From assembly GCA_943735955.1 (NCBI GenBank), contig OX030956.1:10066445-10130444 (forward strand): a stretch of DNA of 64,000 nt, in the 5' to 3' direction. The notes under the pieces were generated by a model. The model had not been told where the DNA came from and searched no databases. It saw nothing but the letters and a program-made list of their open reading frames with translations. Below, one piece after another: positions 22,182 through 33,159 of the stretch (its first letter is position 1; every line of letters starts with the position of its first letter). The position numbers and the translations under genes were made by a program. This stretch comes from Piscicola geometra (lineage: Eukaryota; Annelida; Clitellata; Hirudinida; Piscicolidae).

Positions 22182-22330
22182 ATCCATACTATATAAAAAA
22201 ATTTAATTCATAATTTCATCTTAGTTTGGAGCCTTATTATCTAAACTTAAATCATAACTTAACATTTTAAACATCTTGATCGTTTTTGTGATGTGTCCAA
22301 ATATGGATCATTGGGCTCTTGACTAACTTT
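22182..22330. mobile_element. Split MITE, right part
   Basis: The block starts AATCCATACTATATAAAA, repeats the 80-90 bp found at 19,150-19,232, and then reaches the terminus ATGGATCATTGGGCTCTTG. Together with 19,146-19,232 it frames the hAT insertion. Confidence 0.5.
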
Positions 22331-22734
22331 TTTGGCAAACCAAAATTGATAACATTGTTCGATTATTTATTAACCGTGAGCAAATATTTTTTTTAAAATA
22401 CATAAATAGATACTTAATAAATTAAAATTAATTTATTTTTATTGTCTAAATATCGATTAATCAATTATGAGTTTATAACTATTATATACACATAAAAATT
22501 AGTATTTAAAATGTCAAAAACAAGGTTTTTTTGTGTGTTGACAACAGTAGTACCTAGCTGATTTTTTAAAAATTATGCAGACAAGTTCTAAAGCAATAAT
22601 TTAGGCTGATGAGGTCTCTACAGGATGAGTTCTCCATGATGGGGTCTCGGCATTCCAAAAAAGGTCACGATAACAATAATTAAAAGGCATTTAAAGTTAT
22701 TGTTACTACTGTCATGTCTATTATTACTATTATT

Positions 22735-22830
22735 AAAATAATAGTAGTCATCGAGCGCTCTTGAATTTGAAGAAAGAGCGCTATAGAAATCTATTTGATT
22801 GATTTAATTGATTATTAAAAGCGCAGACAA
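22735..22830 (+). repeat. SINE 3' tail
   Basis: GAGCGCTCTTGAATTTGAAG then AGAGCGCTATAGAAATCTAT then TTGATTGATT is a short SINE tail. The same words occur at 11,163, 44,700 and, inverted, 43,725. Confidence 0.5.
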
Positions 22831-22972
22831 TAACAAAACAATATTTCAAGGAGCATCTTTCTTGCGGACGAATCGATCGAAGTAAGAACTTATTTTGGAA
22901 GGAGATCTGATCAGTCTGCCTGAAGCCTCTGTGGTGGTGGGAGGCATACTAAGATTTAAATAACAAAATAAC

Positions 22973-23520
22973 TAGAGCTCTTCCACGATTAAACATTTTA
23001 ATCGCCGTTAATCGTTAACTTTTTTCTCTCAATTTTATCCACACATGAGAGTAATGCAAGATCAAAACTTAAGCCCAATGGTAACCCAGAGCTCTGTATA
23101 AAACTAGAGGAAAATAACTGGGTAAGAGCCCACTGATCTGATATCGGATATACTAATTTATATGTAATTTGTAGCTATTCTTAGGTAAATTATAGCTAAG
23201 GAAATTTTCTATTGTTTTGTTTACGGTTAAAACTATATAATTAAAAAAAAAATAAAAGCATACTTACTGCGCGGTATTATTTTCTATTGAGTCAGAAGTG
23301 AAACAAAAAATTTTGATTTCGCATGATTTTGAAAATTGACTGTAAATAAACTATAGCACAAATTTAAATAAATATTATTCTAAAGTGTAGCTAACGCATC
23401 TATAATACCCAACAGACACACACAAAATAGTTAAACATGATTACTTAATTAATTATAGTATTTTAATTTTAATGTCCGAATTCGGATCCCTGGGCTCTTA
23501 TGGGTTAAAGCACGGCTCTA
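22973..23520. mobile_element. TAGAGCTC-type hAT MITE with near-perfect 8-bp duplication
   Basis: The left end TAGAGCTCTTCCACGATTAA and right end AAAGCACGGCTCTA match the termini of the TAGAGCTG family. The flanks AAAATAAC (22,965-22,972) and AAAATAAA (23,521-23,528) agree at 7 of 8 bases. A second MITE (23,123-23,500) has inserted inside. Confidence 0.75.
23123..23500. mobile_element. MITE, TAAGAGCCCA..TGGGCTCTTA ends
   Basis: The ends TAAGAGCCCACTGATC and GGATCCCTGGGCTCTTA are inverted. An inverse copy of 371 bp is at 30,094-30,464, with shared interior words such as GTGTCTGTTAGG and GACTGTAAATAAACTATAGC. It has no coding capacity. Confidence 0.8.
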
Positions 23521-23815
23521 AAAATAAAAAATAAATAACTTTAAAAAAAATATACCTAAAAAACTATGTATAAGACGCACCCCGTATTTGATTGCTAAAA
23601 AATAAATAATGAATCATTCAAAAAAAAGCTAAAAGAATTTACAGAGAAGTGAAACCATTTTATTATTCCTTAATTTTTAAATCTACGTCATTGGAAAACT
23701 TTATTTTATATTTTAATAATATCAAAAAAAGCCAGACAAGGTGCATTGAACGCTAATTTAGAGCGTTATTTTCATGAGATTGATGATGATAATAATTTAA
23801 AAGCAATGACAATTT

Positions 23816-24412
23816 AAGAGGTGAGTTCCAAAACCTGTCAAATACAAATAACGTAAACCCCTACAAACATGAAAATACTTCTACAACTAAATCAAAGCCA
23901 GTAACCCACACTTTGATTTTTCTATTGCAAGAACATATGAAATAATCTTAGTTAAGCTACAGATTTAAAATCTAAGTCTTCATCAAGCGCCATATTCTTA
24001 GGTTGTATTTGTAGTTATTAGGTTTTGGAATGAACATTCATATATTTAGCATGTTGTGCCTGTAATGCAATAAAAAATGATTTTAAAGACACAGATATAT
24101 TGTTCAGAGCATTTTATTAAATTTAAAAAATAATGTAAAGAATTTAAATTTTATTTTACAATTTATTATCATTTTTTTAAAAATTAGCTTGTGATTGGCT
24201 GGTGTACTTAACAGGTCATGGAAGTCACACACGCACGTACTTAACAGGTTTTGAAATTAAACACATTTTTCTAGAGCTTATTAAAGTGCCATTCAACTCC
24301 TTTTAGAAATCCCACTTTCTGAAAACATGCTATTGAGGACTATTAAGCTAATAGGTATGATAACTCAATTTTCGAAAATGTGTAAAAGGTTTTGGAACTC
24401 ACTTCTTCAATT
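23816..24412. mobile_element. MITE, GGTGAGTTCCAAAACC ends
   Basis: The left end GGTGAGTTCCAAAACCTG and right end AGGTTTTGGAACTCACTTC are inverted, next to TTTAAG and TTCAA. The same termini flank the element at 29,612-31,068, which has clear TTAA on both sides. Confidence 0.7.
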
Positions 24413-24529
24413 TGACCATTTCAAAAAAAAACGAACTACACAGGTCATCGTTTAATTAAACGACATTGTCTCAAAATTTCCAAAATGATTTTAACAAATA
24501 AATAAAAAATTTAAATGAAGATTTGATTT

Positions 24530-24697
24530 GACGTGAAAATTTTCCACATTAAAAAAGATTTGCTTTTTTCAGATTTGTATTTAATTTTTAGAAGCTAGAC
24601 GGATTTAAAAAGATTTGGATTTAAACATTCCCAAAAAAGATTTAACTATGAAATTTAGTTTTCAAGAATCTGGATTAGTGCCACTCCAGATTGTATC
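24530..24697. mobile_element. Terminal repeat (right) of the CTGGAGTGCCAC element
   Basis: TGAAATTTAGTTTTCAAGAA then GGATTAGTGCCACTCCAG is the inverse of 18,019-18,070. The two ends are 6.7 kb apart, with other elements nested between, so they could be one element or two solo ends. Confidence 0.5.
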
Positions 24698-24843
24698 ATC
24701 TTCAACCTGGTTTGTTTTATACGGGCCATACATTTGCAAATATTCAAAAAGAATTTTCTCTCATGAGGGTGAGAAATCTCTGAATTGTACCAATCTCTTC
24801 TTTTATGAAAGTTTCTTAGAAAAAAACCAGAAAGAATGCATCC

Positions 24844-27800
24844 TTAAATATTAATATATACGCTTATAATAAAAATCATAAGTGAAAAAGATATTTTACG
24901 AGAAACGTCTGATGGCTTTGTTGTCGGACACTTCTTGAGAGTGAAGGTAGAGGTCAGTGGAGTTGATGATAATGCTGAACGAAAAGAGGATGACGATGAT
25001 GAGTGGAGAGATGATGTTGATGAAGGAGATCGGGCATTTTTAGAAGAGTTTACTGAAGGGGATATGCTTAGAGATGTTAAACGTTGTTGAGGTTTGAGGA
25101 AAGTGGAAGAGAATGGAGAAGACGAAAATGTTGTAGGTAACAATTGTGAAGAAAGTGTGAGTTTTGGTGATGTCATGATGGCTTGATTAGTTTCTTTGAA
25201 CAGCTTTTCTTTTTTCATATTTTCCAATTCCTGCAAATGTGACGAAAATGCTCTGAAAATTTATAAGAAAACAAATCATAACTTTTTTATCAGCATTATC
25301 ATAATCTCATTCAAATCTGTTTCATTATCCATATCATCCTCATCACCACTCCACCTTCATTTCTTTCAGAGGCTCAGCCTCTTTCAAGTTGTATCTCATC
25401 TTGATCAACTCAATAAGGCTGTTGTGAGCCTGCAGAAAAGTTACATGGCTTAATGATGTAATAATAATAATAAAAACACTAGTACAACCATATATATATG
25501 TTCCATCCATCGCATGTGAAATAGGACTATTTTTTATCTATTTGTTCTAAGCTAAAATTTGCGTTTCTATTTGATAAATTATTTGTCATTTGATAAAGTT
25601 TAAAAAAAAGTTGAGATCATTTTAAAGGATAAGTTTTAAAATAAGTTAAGATAAGATAATATAAGATGAATATTAATAATAAACCTATTTAGATTTTTAC
25701 CGAGTCAAATATTTAATTTTAAGTAGAGCTGTGCTTTTATCTAAGTTAACTTTCGATTAACGCGTTAATCAATTAACGTCTGTTGAAAATTTTAACGCCG
25801 TTAAATTTTTTAACGAATTTGTAAAAAATTAACGCATTTAAAAAATGTAATGCATTTGAATTTCTCAAAATTAAACTTTTTTTTGCTGTGTAGCTCAGGA
25901 TATTCAGGACTCACGTTGATTCAAAAACCACACTTTTTCCAAACACTGCTTTTAAACCATTATCATTTATTAATCAAATTAGTTTATCATCAAGCTTTGT
26001 GTTGAGCAGATTATTTTCATGAAACATAAATGGTTTTCTTATTCATTATTTTCCAGCACAGGGATTTTATTCATCAGCAATTATTCTTTCAACTTATTTA
26101 GAAGAATCTTTAAGCGATTATTTAATGTAACAATTAGCAACCCCATTTCATTCTAAAAAATGTTTTCATTTTCCTTTTGAAAACTTTGAAAAAATATACA
26201 TCTTTTTTCTCTTGTTGGTCAGCCACTTAACAATCTTCTACTGAAATGCACAAACTTTATCTATGAGACGGAACAAGTTGGTACTCTGCCTTACACTGAC
26301 AGATTCAACTCATTAAAACTGAAAATATCTTCAAGAAATGTGACAAGACAGTTATTGTAGGAGCTAAAACATCCGCCAGAGTAGGTTTGCGTGGCTTTAC
26401 GTAGGCTTAAATTTCTTTTCAAAGCTCACACAGTGCGGAAAATAAACGCGTATAATGTTACAATGGTTCTGAGAACCATTGTAACATGGCCTGCGTCTGT
26501 CAGGCTGTGAACAGTATAGAACACAAAAAAAAATAATAATACAATCCACTTTTTCGGGAAAAGTTTAATTTACAACATTATTAATGACATCGTGGAGATC
26601 ATATTTTTGTTACCAGCATTTTTTGGTAAATAAACTAATAAGCAGACTTAGATTTTGGAGTTACATCCTTTATTCAGACAGTAAATCCTTAGTGAGGAAA
26701 ATGCCTCTATTCGTGTTTCCCAAGTGTCAAGACGTTACTTTTCGAAGGAAAATATTTGACTATTACGGTGACCAGCTCTCTTGATTTGAACCCAATTAAG
26801 TACCTATGGAGATACATTGTACATAATTTTTATGTCAATGGAAAATATTTTCCAAGTTTTGTGGAGCTGAAAGTGAAATTTTACATGTAGAGAAAAAAAT
26901 TGAAGTTTCATATCTGAAAAATTATTAAATCAAAGGATGTTTGGGATTTCACTGGGTGCAGAGGAAGTGGCTGATTAGGTGCCGAAACAATGGTTGAAAG
27001 TTCATTGAGTTCAAAAAACGTTGTGGAGGGTAATTGGGTGCAAAAAAATGGTTGAAAGATGATTGGGTGCAAAGAGGGTGGTTGAGGGTTGCTGAAATGA
27101 TGGATTGGTTGATGTGAGGCTGAATGATTAGACACAGAGAAGATGGGTGATTGGATAACAGGCAAGTATTTGAGGGTTGAATGGGTGCTGCGTGGATGAT
27201 TATAGACTTATTGGGCGCAAAGATGGTGGCTGCAGAGCGATCGGTAGCGTGGAGGGTGGTTGAGGGTTAATTGGTGGCAGAAAAAATGGTTGATTGCGTG
27301 CAATGAAAGTGATCGTGGGTGCAGAGAAGATAGTAGAGGGTTGAATGGTTACAGAGAAAGAGGTTCATTGGGTGCACAAAGGGGGTTGAGGTTGATAAGA
27401 AGCAAAAGAAAGATTGAAGATTGTGCAGACTGATTGTGTGCCAAGAAGGTGGTTGATTGGATACAGGGAGGGAAGTTGAAGGTTGATTTGATAAGGTAGT
27501 TTAGAGTTTATTGGGTGCAAAGCGGGTGGTTGGGGGCTGATTGGGTGCAGAGAGGAAGGTTGAAGATTGATTAAGTGAAGAAAAATTAGTTGATTGGGTT
27601 CCGAGAGGTTGGTTGATTAGGTGCAGAGAGGGTGAATGAGAGATGTTTGGATGGATGGAAAGTGGCTGATTGTGTACAGGGAAGGTAGTTAAAGGGTAGT
27701 TGAAGACTGATTGAGTGCAGGAAGGGTGATTGATCGGATGCAAGGAGAGTCGTTTAGGGTTGATTGGGTGCAGAGAGGGTAGTGCATTTGATCATTATTT

Positions 27801-30800
27801 ATTTCAATAATGATTAAAACCCTTTAAATAACTTAGCAAACGAAGCTGCGTGCAATTACTGGTTATATTTAGTGCTGTTCTATGATCAAAATTTTATTCG
27901 CGTCAACGAACGATTATTAATTTTAATCGAAAGTAAATCGTGTTTTAATACAATGTTTTTAGCATGTTTGAAATTATTATAAAACAGTATTTTAAATTTT
28001 TTTTCTCACAAAAGTAATAAAAACTATGAAAATTTTATACAAATGTATTTATAAAAGTAATCCACATTTGAAAGAAAAAATGAATCCATAAATTATCAAA
28101 ACATGCCAAGTCACACATCTTATTTGAGCTAGTTACTCAAGCAAACAATTTTTTCTACATATGCCCTGACAAACTGAAAATACCTTCAATTTCTTTCCAG
28201 TTTCGGTCCTTTACGTTGTTGCCACAAAACAAGAGGCCAGTTCTCTAAGCCTATCTCAGATTCTGTTTTATAACGTTTATTGACTTTGTCATTAATGAGA
28301 TATCTTCATCTTCAGAATCTGAAGTTGCATATGTTTGTAGTCGTTTGTTTGATGAATGCTGTATAGTTTTTAAATCGTTTTTATTATCTTTTACTAGTTT
28401 CTTTAACTCTTTCATTTTTGTAAAAAAAGTTAAAAAAATTTCAATCTGCTTCTAATGATGTGATAATTCTAAACCATTGGATATTCTGATTAATCATTCT
28501 CTGCTCCAATTCAAAAATAATGTTTTCTAAACGAATGACAAGCTGGATCATCTTCTGAAGTGCATATTTATTGTGTAAAGTGAAAAATTGCAAGTAACAC
28601 TATTGAACATATTACGTATTTTTCACCCCCTATAAGTTCTGTTGCAAATCTACAAACATGAGAAGTTTGTTGATGAAATGCAATTTTTCCCATTCGTTTT
28701 TTGCGCTAAATTAGGAAGGTGTATGTGTCCACATGCTGACAATGTAGCCAACAATGCATTGAAATTTTTAAATGCGTTAAAATTTTAAATACAAAGTTAA
28801 TGTAGATTAAAGCACAGCTCTAGTTATATTCTTAAAATTTTTGAGCTTTGAGTGTTGGAATGTATCGAAATGATAATTTCATATAATAGAGAAAAATAGA
28901 TGTCACAATTAGATGCAATAATAGATACTTAAAATCGTATTTTCACATTTTTAACCAGGGGAAACTATAAAAAGAATCACTGTATATTTTAAATCAGTCT
29001 ATTGATTACTTTATAGTGAACTCTTAAAATAGCACCCATTACCACCCCTGTTTAAAATTATAAAAAGATAAACAAAAACTCAGTTTACTCACCATTCCAA
29101 AGCTGCTAACAACGAGATTAAAGAAGTATCGAAAGAGCTTCTTGAGAGCTGTGTAGCCCATTGAGTTGAAGGTCTTTATGAGTTCGTCTATTTCCTTTTT
29201 GATTAGATTTTCTTTAAAGATTTAACACATAAATGCTTTAAAATATCTTATCCACTACAAAAACATTCATTCAACATCTTGCGAATTTCTTTCCAATGCT
29301 CTTAATATTTTATTTATATCTACTCTTTTTTAAAATAACCTCTTTTATATATTTTTCACGTTCTCATTACTCACCATCTCTCGATGTACCAGAAAAGGAT
29401 GCACATGATGGGCGTAGAGCCTGGTGGATCCTTTGGTTGCAGGCGATACAAGCCACAGAGTCGCGACTATTTTTAACTCAGAGTAGAAAGGAATCCTAAA
29501 TAATGATTTTGGTGTCTTTATGAAAACGAGGTAAATTGTACTACTTTATTTCATATAAACTTTTTTACAACTTTAATTCATGTATTTTTCTAATTTTAAT
29601 ACTGCAATTAAGGGTGAGTTCAAAAACCTTCGAAGTCAAAAAACTTAGAAAAATGTGTTATACTTATTAGCTTATTTCCTTACATGTTTTTAGGGCGTGG
29701 GATTTCCAAAAACGGTTGAAAACCATTTAAATCAGATCTATAAAATTATATTTGGAATTAAAACCTGTTGAGTACTGACACGCGTGTTCTTGACCGGTTG
29801 AGTAGATCAGACAATCAGTCTTTCATTTTGTTAAGAATATGGCGGATGCTGAGAGTTGTGCTGCAGCATTTTTCCCAAGTGAATAGCATGCTGTTAGGTC
29901 AGATAAGACAACAGAAGCGGATGCAGAAAGGATCCAAAAAAACAAACAATTTTTTACGAGTTCTATTATGGATCGCAAAAAAGTCAGCGCACAATGAATG
30001 GTTCTATTTTTTTCTCTCACTTATGTAGTAAAACTTTTTTTGAAATCAGAAATAAAATAGAACTCAATTTCTTTTTCTAAGATTCTTAATCCATAAGAGA
30101 TCCGAATTCTGACATGAAAATTAATATACTATAAGTAATTAAGTAACCATATAAAATTATTTTTTTGTGTCTGTTAGGCATTATAGATGCGTTAGCTAAA
30201 CTTCAGAATAATATTAATTTAAATTGGTGCTATAGTTTATTTACAGTCAATTTTTAAAATCATACGAAATCAACATTTTTTGATTTACTTGTTTGACCTA
30301 ATAGAAAATAATACGACGCAGAAATTATGTTTTTATTTTTTTTGAAAGTATATACTTTTAACCGTAAACAACACAATAGAAAAAGTTACTTGCTTATAAT
30401 TTACCCAGAATAGCTACAAATTACATAAAAAGTAGTATTCCGTTATCGGATCATTGGGCTCTTACCCAGTCATCCCAGCCTCTAGTTTCATACAAAACTC
30501 TGAATTACCACTGGACGTAAATTTTTATTTTGAACTAGTCATGTGTGGATAATAATGAAAAAACACATTTTTTTTAGAAAAAAAAATTCTGGGAATTTCG
30601 AGTATAATATAAGTATATAAGACTTATAAAGATTAAGTCTGCACGCGAATGACGGATTAAAACACGAGACTAATTTCGATTGGCTCAACTTTTCAATAAT
30701 CCCTTTGGACAAAGAAACATATAAAAAAGGTTGAAATAATCTTTTGTTAAAGGCTAATAAATCTATTGGTGCCAATCAGGATTTTTTGGGCCAGTTTTGA

Positions 30801-31420
30801 AAAAGAGGCACCATTGGCCCCGGTAGCTTTCGACAGCGCGAGTCCTGTATATATATAATTTTTTAAATGTGGCATATTGTGATTTTAATGTCAATGTTAC
30901 TGCTACGGAACTTAAGATCATAATGCTGCATTTTATGGAATATACTCATATGCCCTAGCAGTATTCTAATAAAATTTTGGTAACTGGAATCGATTTAGTT
31001 AAATTAGTAATTTCATGATTGTAGAAATTTATTTTAGACCTAATAAGCTGGTTTTGGAACTCACCCTTTTAATTGTGAACTTATAAAAAGTAACCATAGA
31101 TAGAAGTGGTCTACAAGCTTTTCAATGGAAAGGAAAGTAGAGTAGATGATCCAATAGATGAGCCACTGCGTCTGAAGCATCAATGCAAGGGTTTCGTACT
31201 TGATTAATTTAGCAAAATTAGCATGGCATAATAGATTATGTCATTAATAAGCATTTAATAAAGTTTAGAATAGGAACTTTGGTTTGAATAGAGTTGGATT
31301 GAAACTAAATTTAATATATATGAACTACTTACGTAAAGACGTATATCATTATTTTGAATTGCCTTGTAGGACTGGTAGCCTGGGTACACTAATCCTACCA
31401 GCAAACTTTGGGTCAATTTA
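24844..31420 (-). CDS. REEP: REEP/TB2/DP1-family ER membrane protein, six exons
   Basis: Six minus-strand exons join in phase: 31,420-31,333; 31,171-31,095; 29,495-29,375; 29,194-29,093; 25,429-25,355; 25,230-24,844. The protein (about 282 residues plus a missing start) begins KLTQSLLVGLVYPGYQSYKA, the REEP YPAY hairpin. It continues TQWLIYWIIYSTF, then WIPFYSELKIVATLWLVSPA, then TKGSTRLYAHHVHPFLVHRE, then EIDELIKTFNSMGYTALKKL, matching the REEP1-4 order HP..EKEID..Y. The W of LW|IPFY is rebuilt exactly across an intron. A charged helix (AHNSLIELIKMRYNLKEAE; ELENMKKEKLFKE) and a Ser/Thr/Pro-rich tail follow. REEPs wedge into and curve tubular ER and can bind microtubules through the tail. The first coding exon was not found; it may lie above 31,420. 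Introns carry hAT, mariner and MITE insertions. Orthology within REEP1-6 is uncertain. Confidence 0.9.
25724..25870. mobile_element. TAGAGCTG-type hAT end
   Basis: TAGAGCTGTGCTTTTATC, then TTAACTTTCGATTAACGCG, then AACGAATTTGTAAAAAATTA is the same terminus that starts the window. It lies in REEP intron DNA. The partner end was not identified; 25,880-26,400 may be decayed interior. Confidence 0.55.
26456..26486. repeat. Perfect 31-bp palindrome (15+1+15)
   Basis: TGTTACAATGGTTCT, then G, then AGAACCATTGTAACA. It is followed at once by GCCTGCGTCTGTCAGGC, itself partly palindromic, which recurs at 17,957. The TGTTAC..GTAACA ends echo the MITE at 15,487. Confidence 0.9.
26584..26975 (+). pseudogene. 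Tc1/mariner transposase relic
   Basis: Frames at 26,700-26,890 read ASIRVSQVSRRYFSKENI and then SLDLNPIKYLWRYIVHNFYV, the C-terminal catalytic block of Tc1/mariner DDE transposases (SPDLNPIEHLW, holding the second catalytic Asp). One frameshift separates them and a stop follows at KVKFYM. No terminal repeats were found. It is inside REEP intron DNA. Confidence 0.75.
26930..27790. repeat. Degenerate minisatellite, unit about 27 bp (TTGATTGGGTGCAGAGAGGG)
   Basis: Over 850 bases repeat the words TGATTGGGTGCAGAGAG and GGTGGTTGAGGGTTG with heavy drift. The plus strand is G-rich and nearly C-free. Minus-strand frames (His/Pro/Asn/Gln strings such as HPINHPSCTQSV) are repeat artefacts. It lies in the fourth intron between the exons found for REEP. 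Confidence 0.85.
27870..28822 (-). mobile_element. Complete TAGAGCTG-family hAT element, 953 bp
   Basis: The ends TAGTGCTG (27,870) and CAGCTCTA (to 28,822) are flanked by GTTATATT on both sides (27,862-27,869 and 28,823-28,830), a perfect 8-bp target duplication. The minus strand carries broken coding sequence shared with 1-825 (CRFATEL.GGEKYV; SDSEDEDISLMTK). It is therefore an internally deleted or decayed coding copy. It sits in a REEP intron. Confidence 0.9.
28831..29092. other. REEP intron remainder
   Basis: Unremarkable AT-rich intron DNA between the hAT insertion and the donor GTGAGT of the exon at 29,093. Nothing else is visible. Confidence 0.4.
30094..30464. mobile_element. MITE, inverse copy of 23,123-23,500
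   Basis: The ends TAAGAGATCCGAATTC and CGGATCATTGGGCTCTTA match the 23.1-kb copy in reverse orientation, and interior words are shared in order. Confidence 0.8.
30525..30850 (-). pseudogene. 5' fragment of the ZNF862-like hAT
   Basis: Minus-strand 30,775-30,539 encodes IIEKLSQSKLVSCFNPSF, matching IIEKLSQSKLASCFKSGH at 3,655-3,720. It ends outward in GCGCGAGTCCTG (30,837-30,848), so the element's 5' terminus CAGGACTCGCGC is preserved here. Confidence 0.6.
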
Positions 31421-31584
31421 CTGAATTAATTGATTAAATTATTCGAATAAAATACCATTGATTTAACCCATTTTTTCTAGATTTTGTTTCTTTTTACAAA
31501 TTCTTTTTCACAATACAATCAATTGATTAAAAAAAAGAAAAAAATCTGATATGATGAAACAATTTCTGTCTAGACCTAAAAAGG

Positions 31585-32830
31585 TAAATGTTCCAATAAT
31601 GGAACACTGAGCACGAACGAAGAGAGTTAAATTTAACACTGAATCGAATGTTTTATTATTCAAGCACTTAAAAAAAATGTTTTTTTTAACATTTTTATTC
31701 ATTGAATATCAAAATAAAATTAGTTTTAAAAATAAAATTATTAAAAAAACTAAATTAGTTTATTTTGTATGAAATGTCTTTTTTACATCTTCTAGTTGTG
31801 TTCTTTTTGCAAAAAGCGCACCTGGTTTGCCTTTCTGCTGAAATAAAATATTGTTCTAGCTTATCCAACCTAACAGGGCTTGGAACTCAACTTTCCACTC
31901 TTGGGTCTTTCTCTACCTAAGGAAGACTGGCATAATTATAAGAAGCTTTTTTTTTACTCTGTTGATATCCATCGTTGACATGAAATAACTGGATTGATGC
32001 CCCTGATATCTTATGATATAAACTAGAAAGTTATCATTCCAAATGAATCTCTTACTATTAGATGTTTTTTTCCAGTTTATAAGCAAAATAACTCCTAGAA
32101 GTCTTTTTGAAACTTTATTCAAAACAACTCTGGCACCAAGACACAACTCCTTGTCATATACTGGACCTGTTGCCCTCTGGTAGGGCTCCTATTGAATTAA
32201 ATAAAGGTTGCGAGGACACCAAAACTTAAACCTAAACCTTATTGGCTTCTCTCTCATAAACTTTTTCGCCCCATTTTTCTATAATGCATACTGCCATGTT
32301 TTCATCAACACTATAGCTTCCAAGAAAGCATTTTCTATACATTTTTGATTAAGCGAAAAAATTAGAAGTCTAACTTCGGGAAATTTATCTTTCTTTTCTC
32401 ATTTTTTATTCTCTGCACAACAAATAAAATAAATACTAATAAACTTATAGTAAAATTTGACACCCCCCGTTCATGATCACTGTTCCAATAATAGGATATT
32501 CATAATTTGTTAAAAATTAATGAGTAGAAATTGATGACAAAATTTCAATTATATATAAAGGAACGATAGGTTATTGAGAATAAGCACACAAAAAAACAGA
32601 ATACAAAAAGTTTTAAAACTCTTGTCATTATTTCTCTTTGAACATATTTTCAAACTATTTTTTTTAATTAGTAAAGAAATCACAACTATTGAAATTTTTT
32701 CAGTTAATTCATTTTTCAACAACTTTCAATTTAAAAATTAAAGATTCACTGGTTATTTAACTTTCAGTTAATTATTTTCTTGATGTTTTATTAATGCAAC
32801 ACTGAGCAAATATGGGTTAACCATAGATAT
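31585..32830 (-). pseudogene. piggyBac-like transposon relic, copy 1
   Basis: This is a 1.25-kb block, inverse to 52,090-53,350. The minus strand (32,146-31,913) encodes CLGARVVLNKVSKRLLGVIL then WNDNFLVYIIRYQGHQSSYF. The order resembles the part of piggyBac transposases with LG..VV.L and W.DNK.V.L.S; that assignment is by recall. The ends carry TTCCAATAATGGAACACTGAG (31,588) and AACACTGAGCAAATATGGG (32,800), near TTAA. Stops disable it. Confidence 0.55.
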
Positions 32831-33159
32831 AGTCTATATAGATACGTAGTGAAAACTTGTAGAACGTATCTGCGAAATACTCCAACATACGTTAAGAAGT
32901 AGAAACTATTCCTAATAAAAAAAAAATTGTATGCTGTTTAAAATGTATTTAAAAAATTAAAAATATTTTTTCATATTTAAAATGTATAAAAACTATTAAA
33001 AAATATATAATATATTTGTGAACATTCTAGTGCTTTTTCATCTATGCAATTGTCTTCTGCCAATTAATTTTTCTCTTGCGATTTATTAATTAATTGTTAG
33101 GTATATTGTACAATTAATTGTTTAAAAAATATATATTAACATATTAATAATAACTCATA
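32831..33159. other. AT-rich spacer
   Basis: No gene, repeat family or splice-linked exon was recognised; AT content is very high. Confidence 0.4.

Larger units (their letters stand above)
29612..31068. mobile_element. TTAA-flanked element filling a REEP intron
   Basis: GGGTGAGTTCAAAAACC after TTAA (29,608-29,611) and GGTTTTGGAACTCACCC before TTAA (31,069-31,072) are inverted ends with a TTAA duplication, as piggyBac-type insertions leave. At 29,835-30,000 a short plus-strand frame reads MADAESCAAAFFPSE and EADAERIQKNKQFF, possibly decayed coding sequence. The MITE at 30,094 and a hAT piece at 30,525 are nested within. The right edge is only about 25 bases from the REEP exon at 31,095. Confidence 0.65.

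Noticed and set aside
24615..24854. 79-codon plus-strand ORF
   Set aside because: Spans the end of a transposon terminal repeat and the 3' flank of REEP; no conservation with the sister end at 18.0 kb.
26908..27743. Pro/His/Asn-rich minus-strand ORFs
   Set aside because: They follow the degenerate minisatellite unit and have no independent start or conservation.
29296..29499. Plus-strand 67-codon ORF
   Set aside because: It lies antisense to a REEP exon (29,375-29,495) whose frame and splice sites are convincing.
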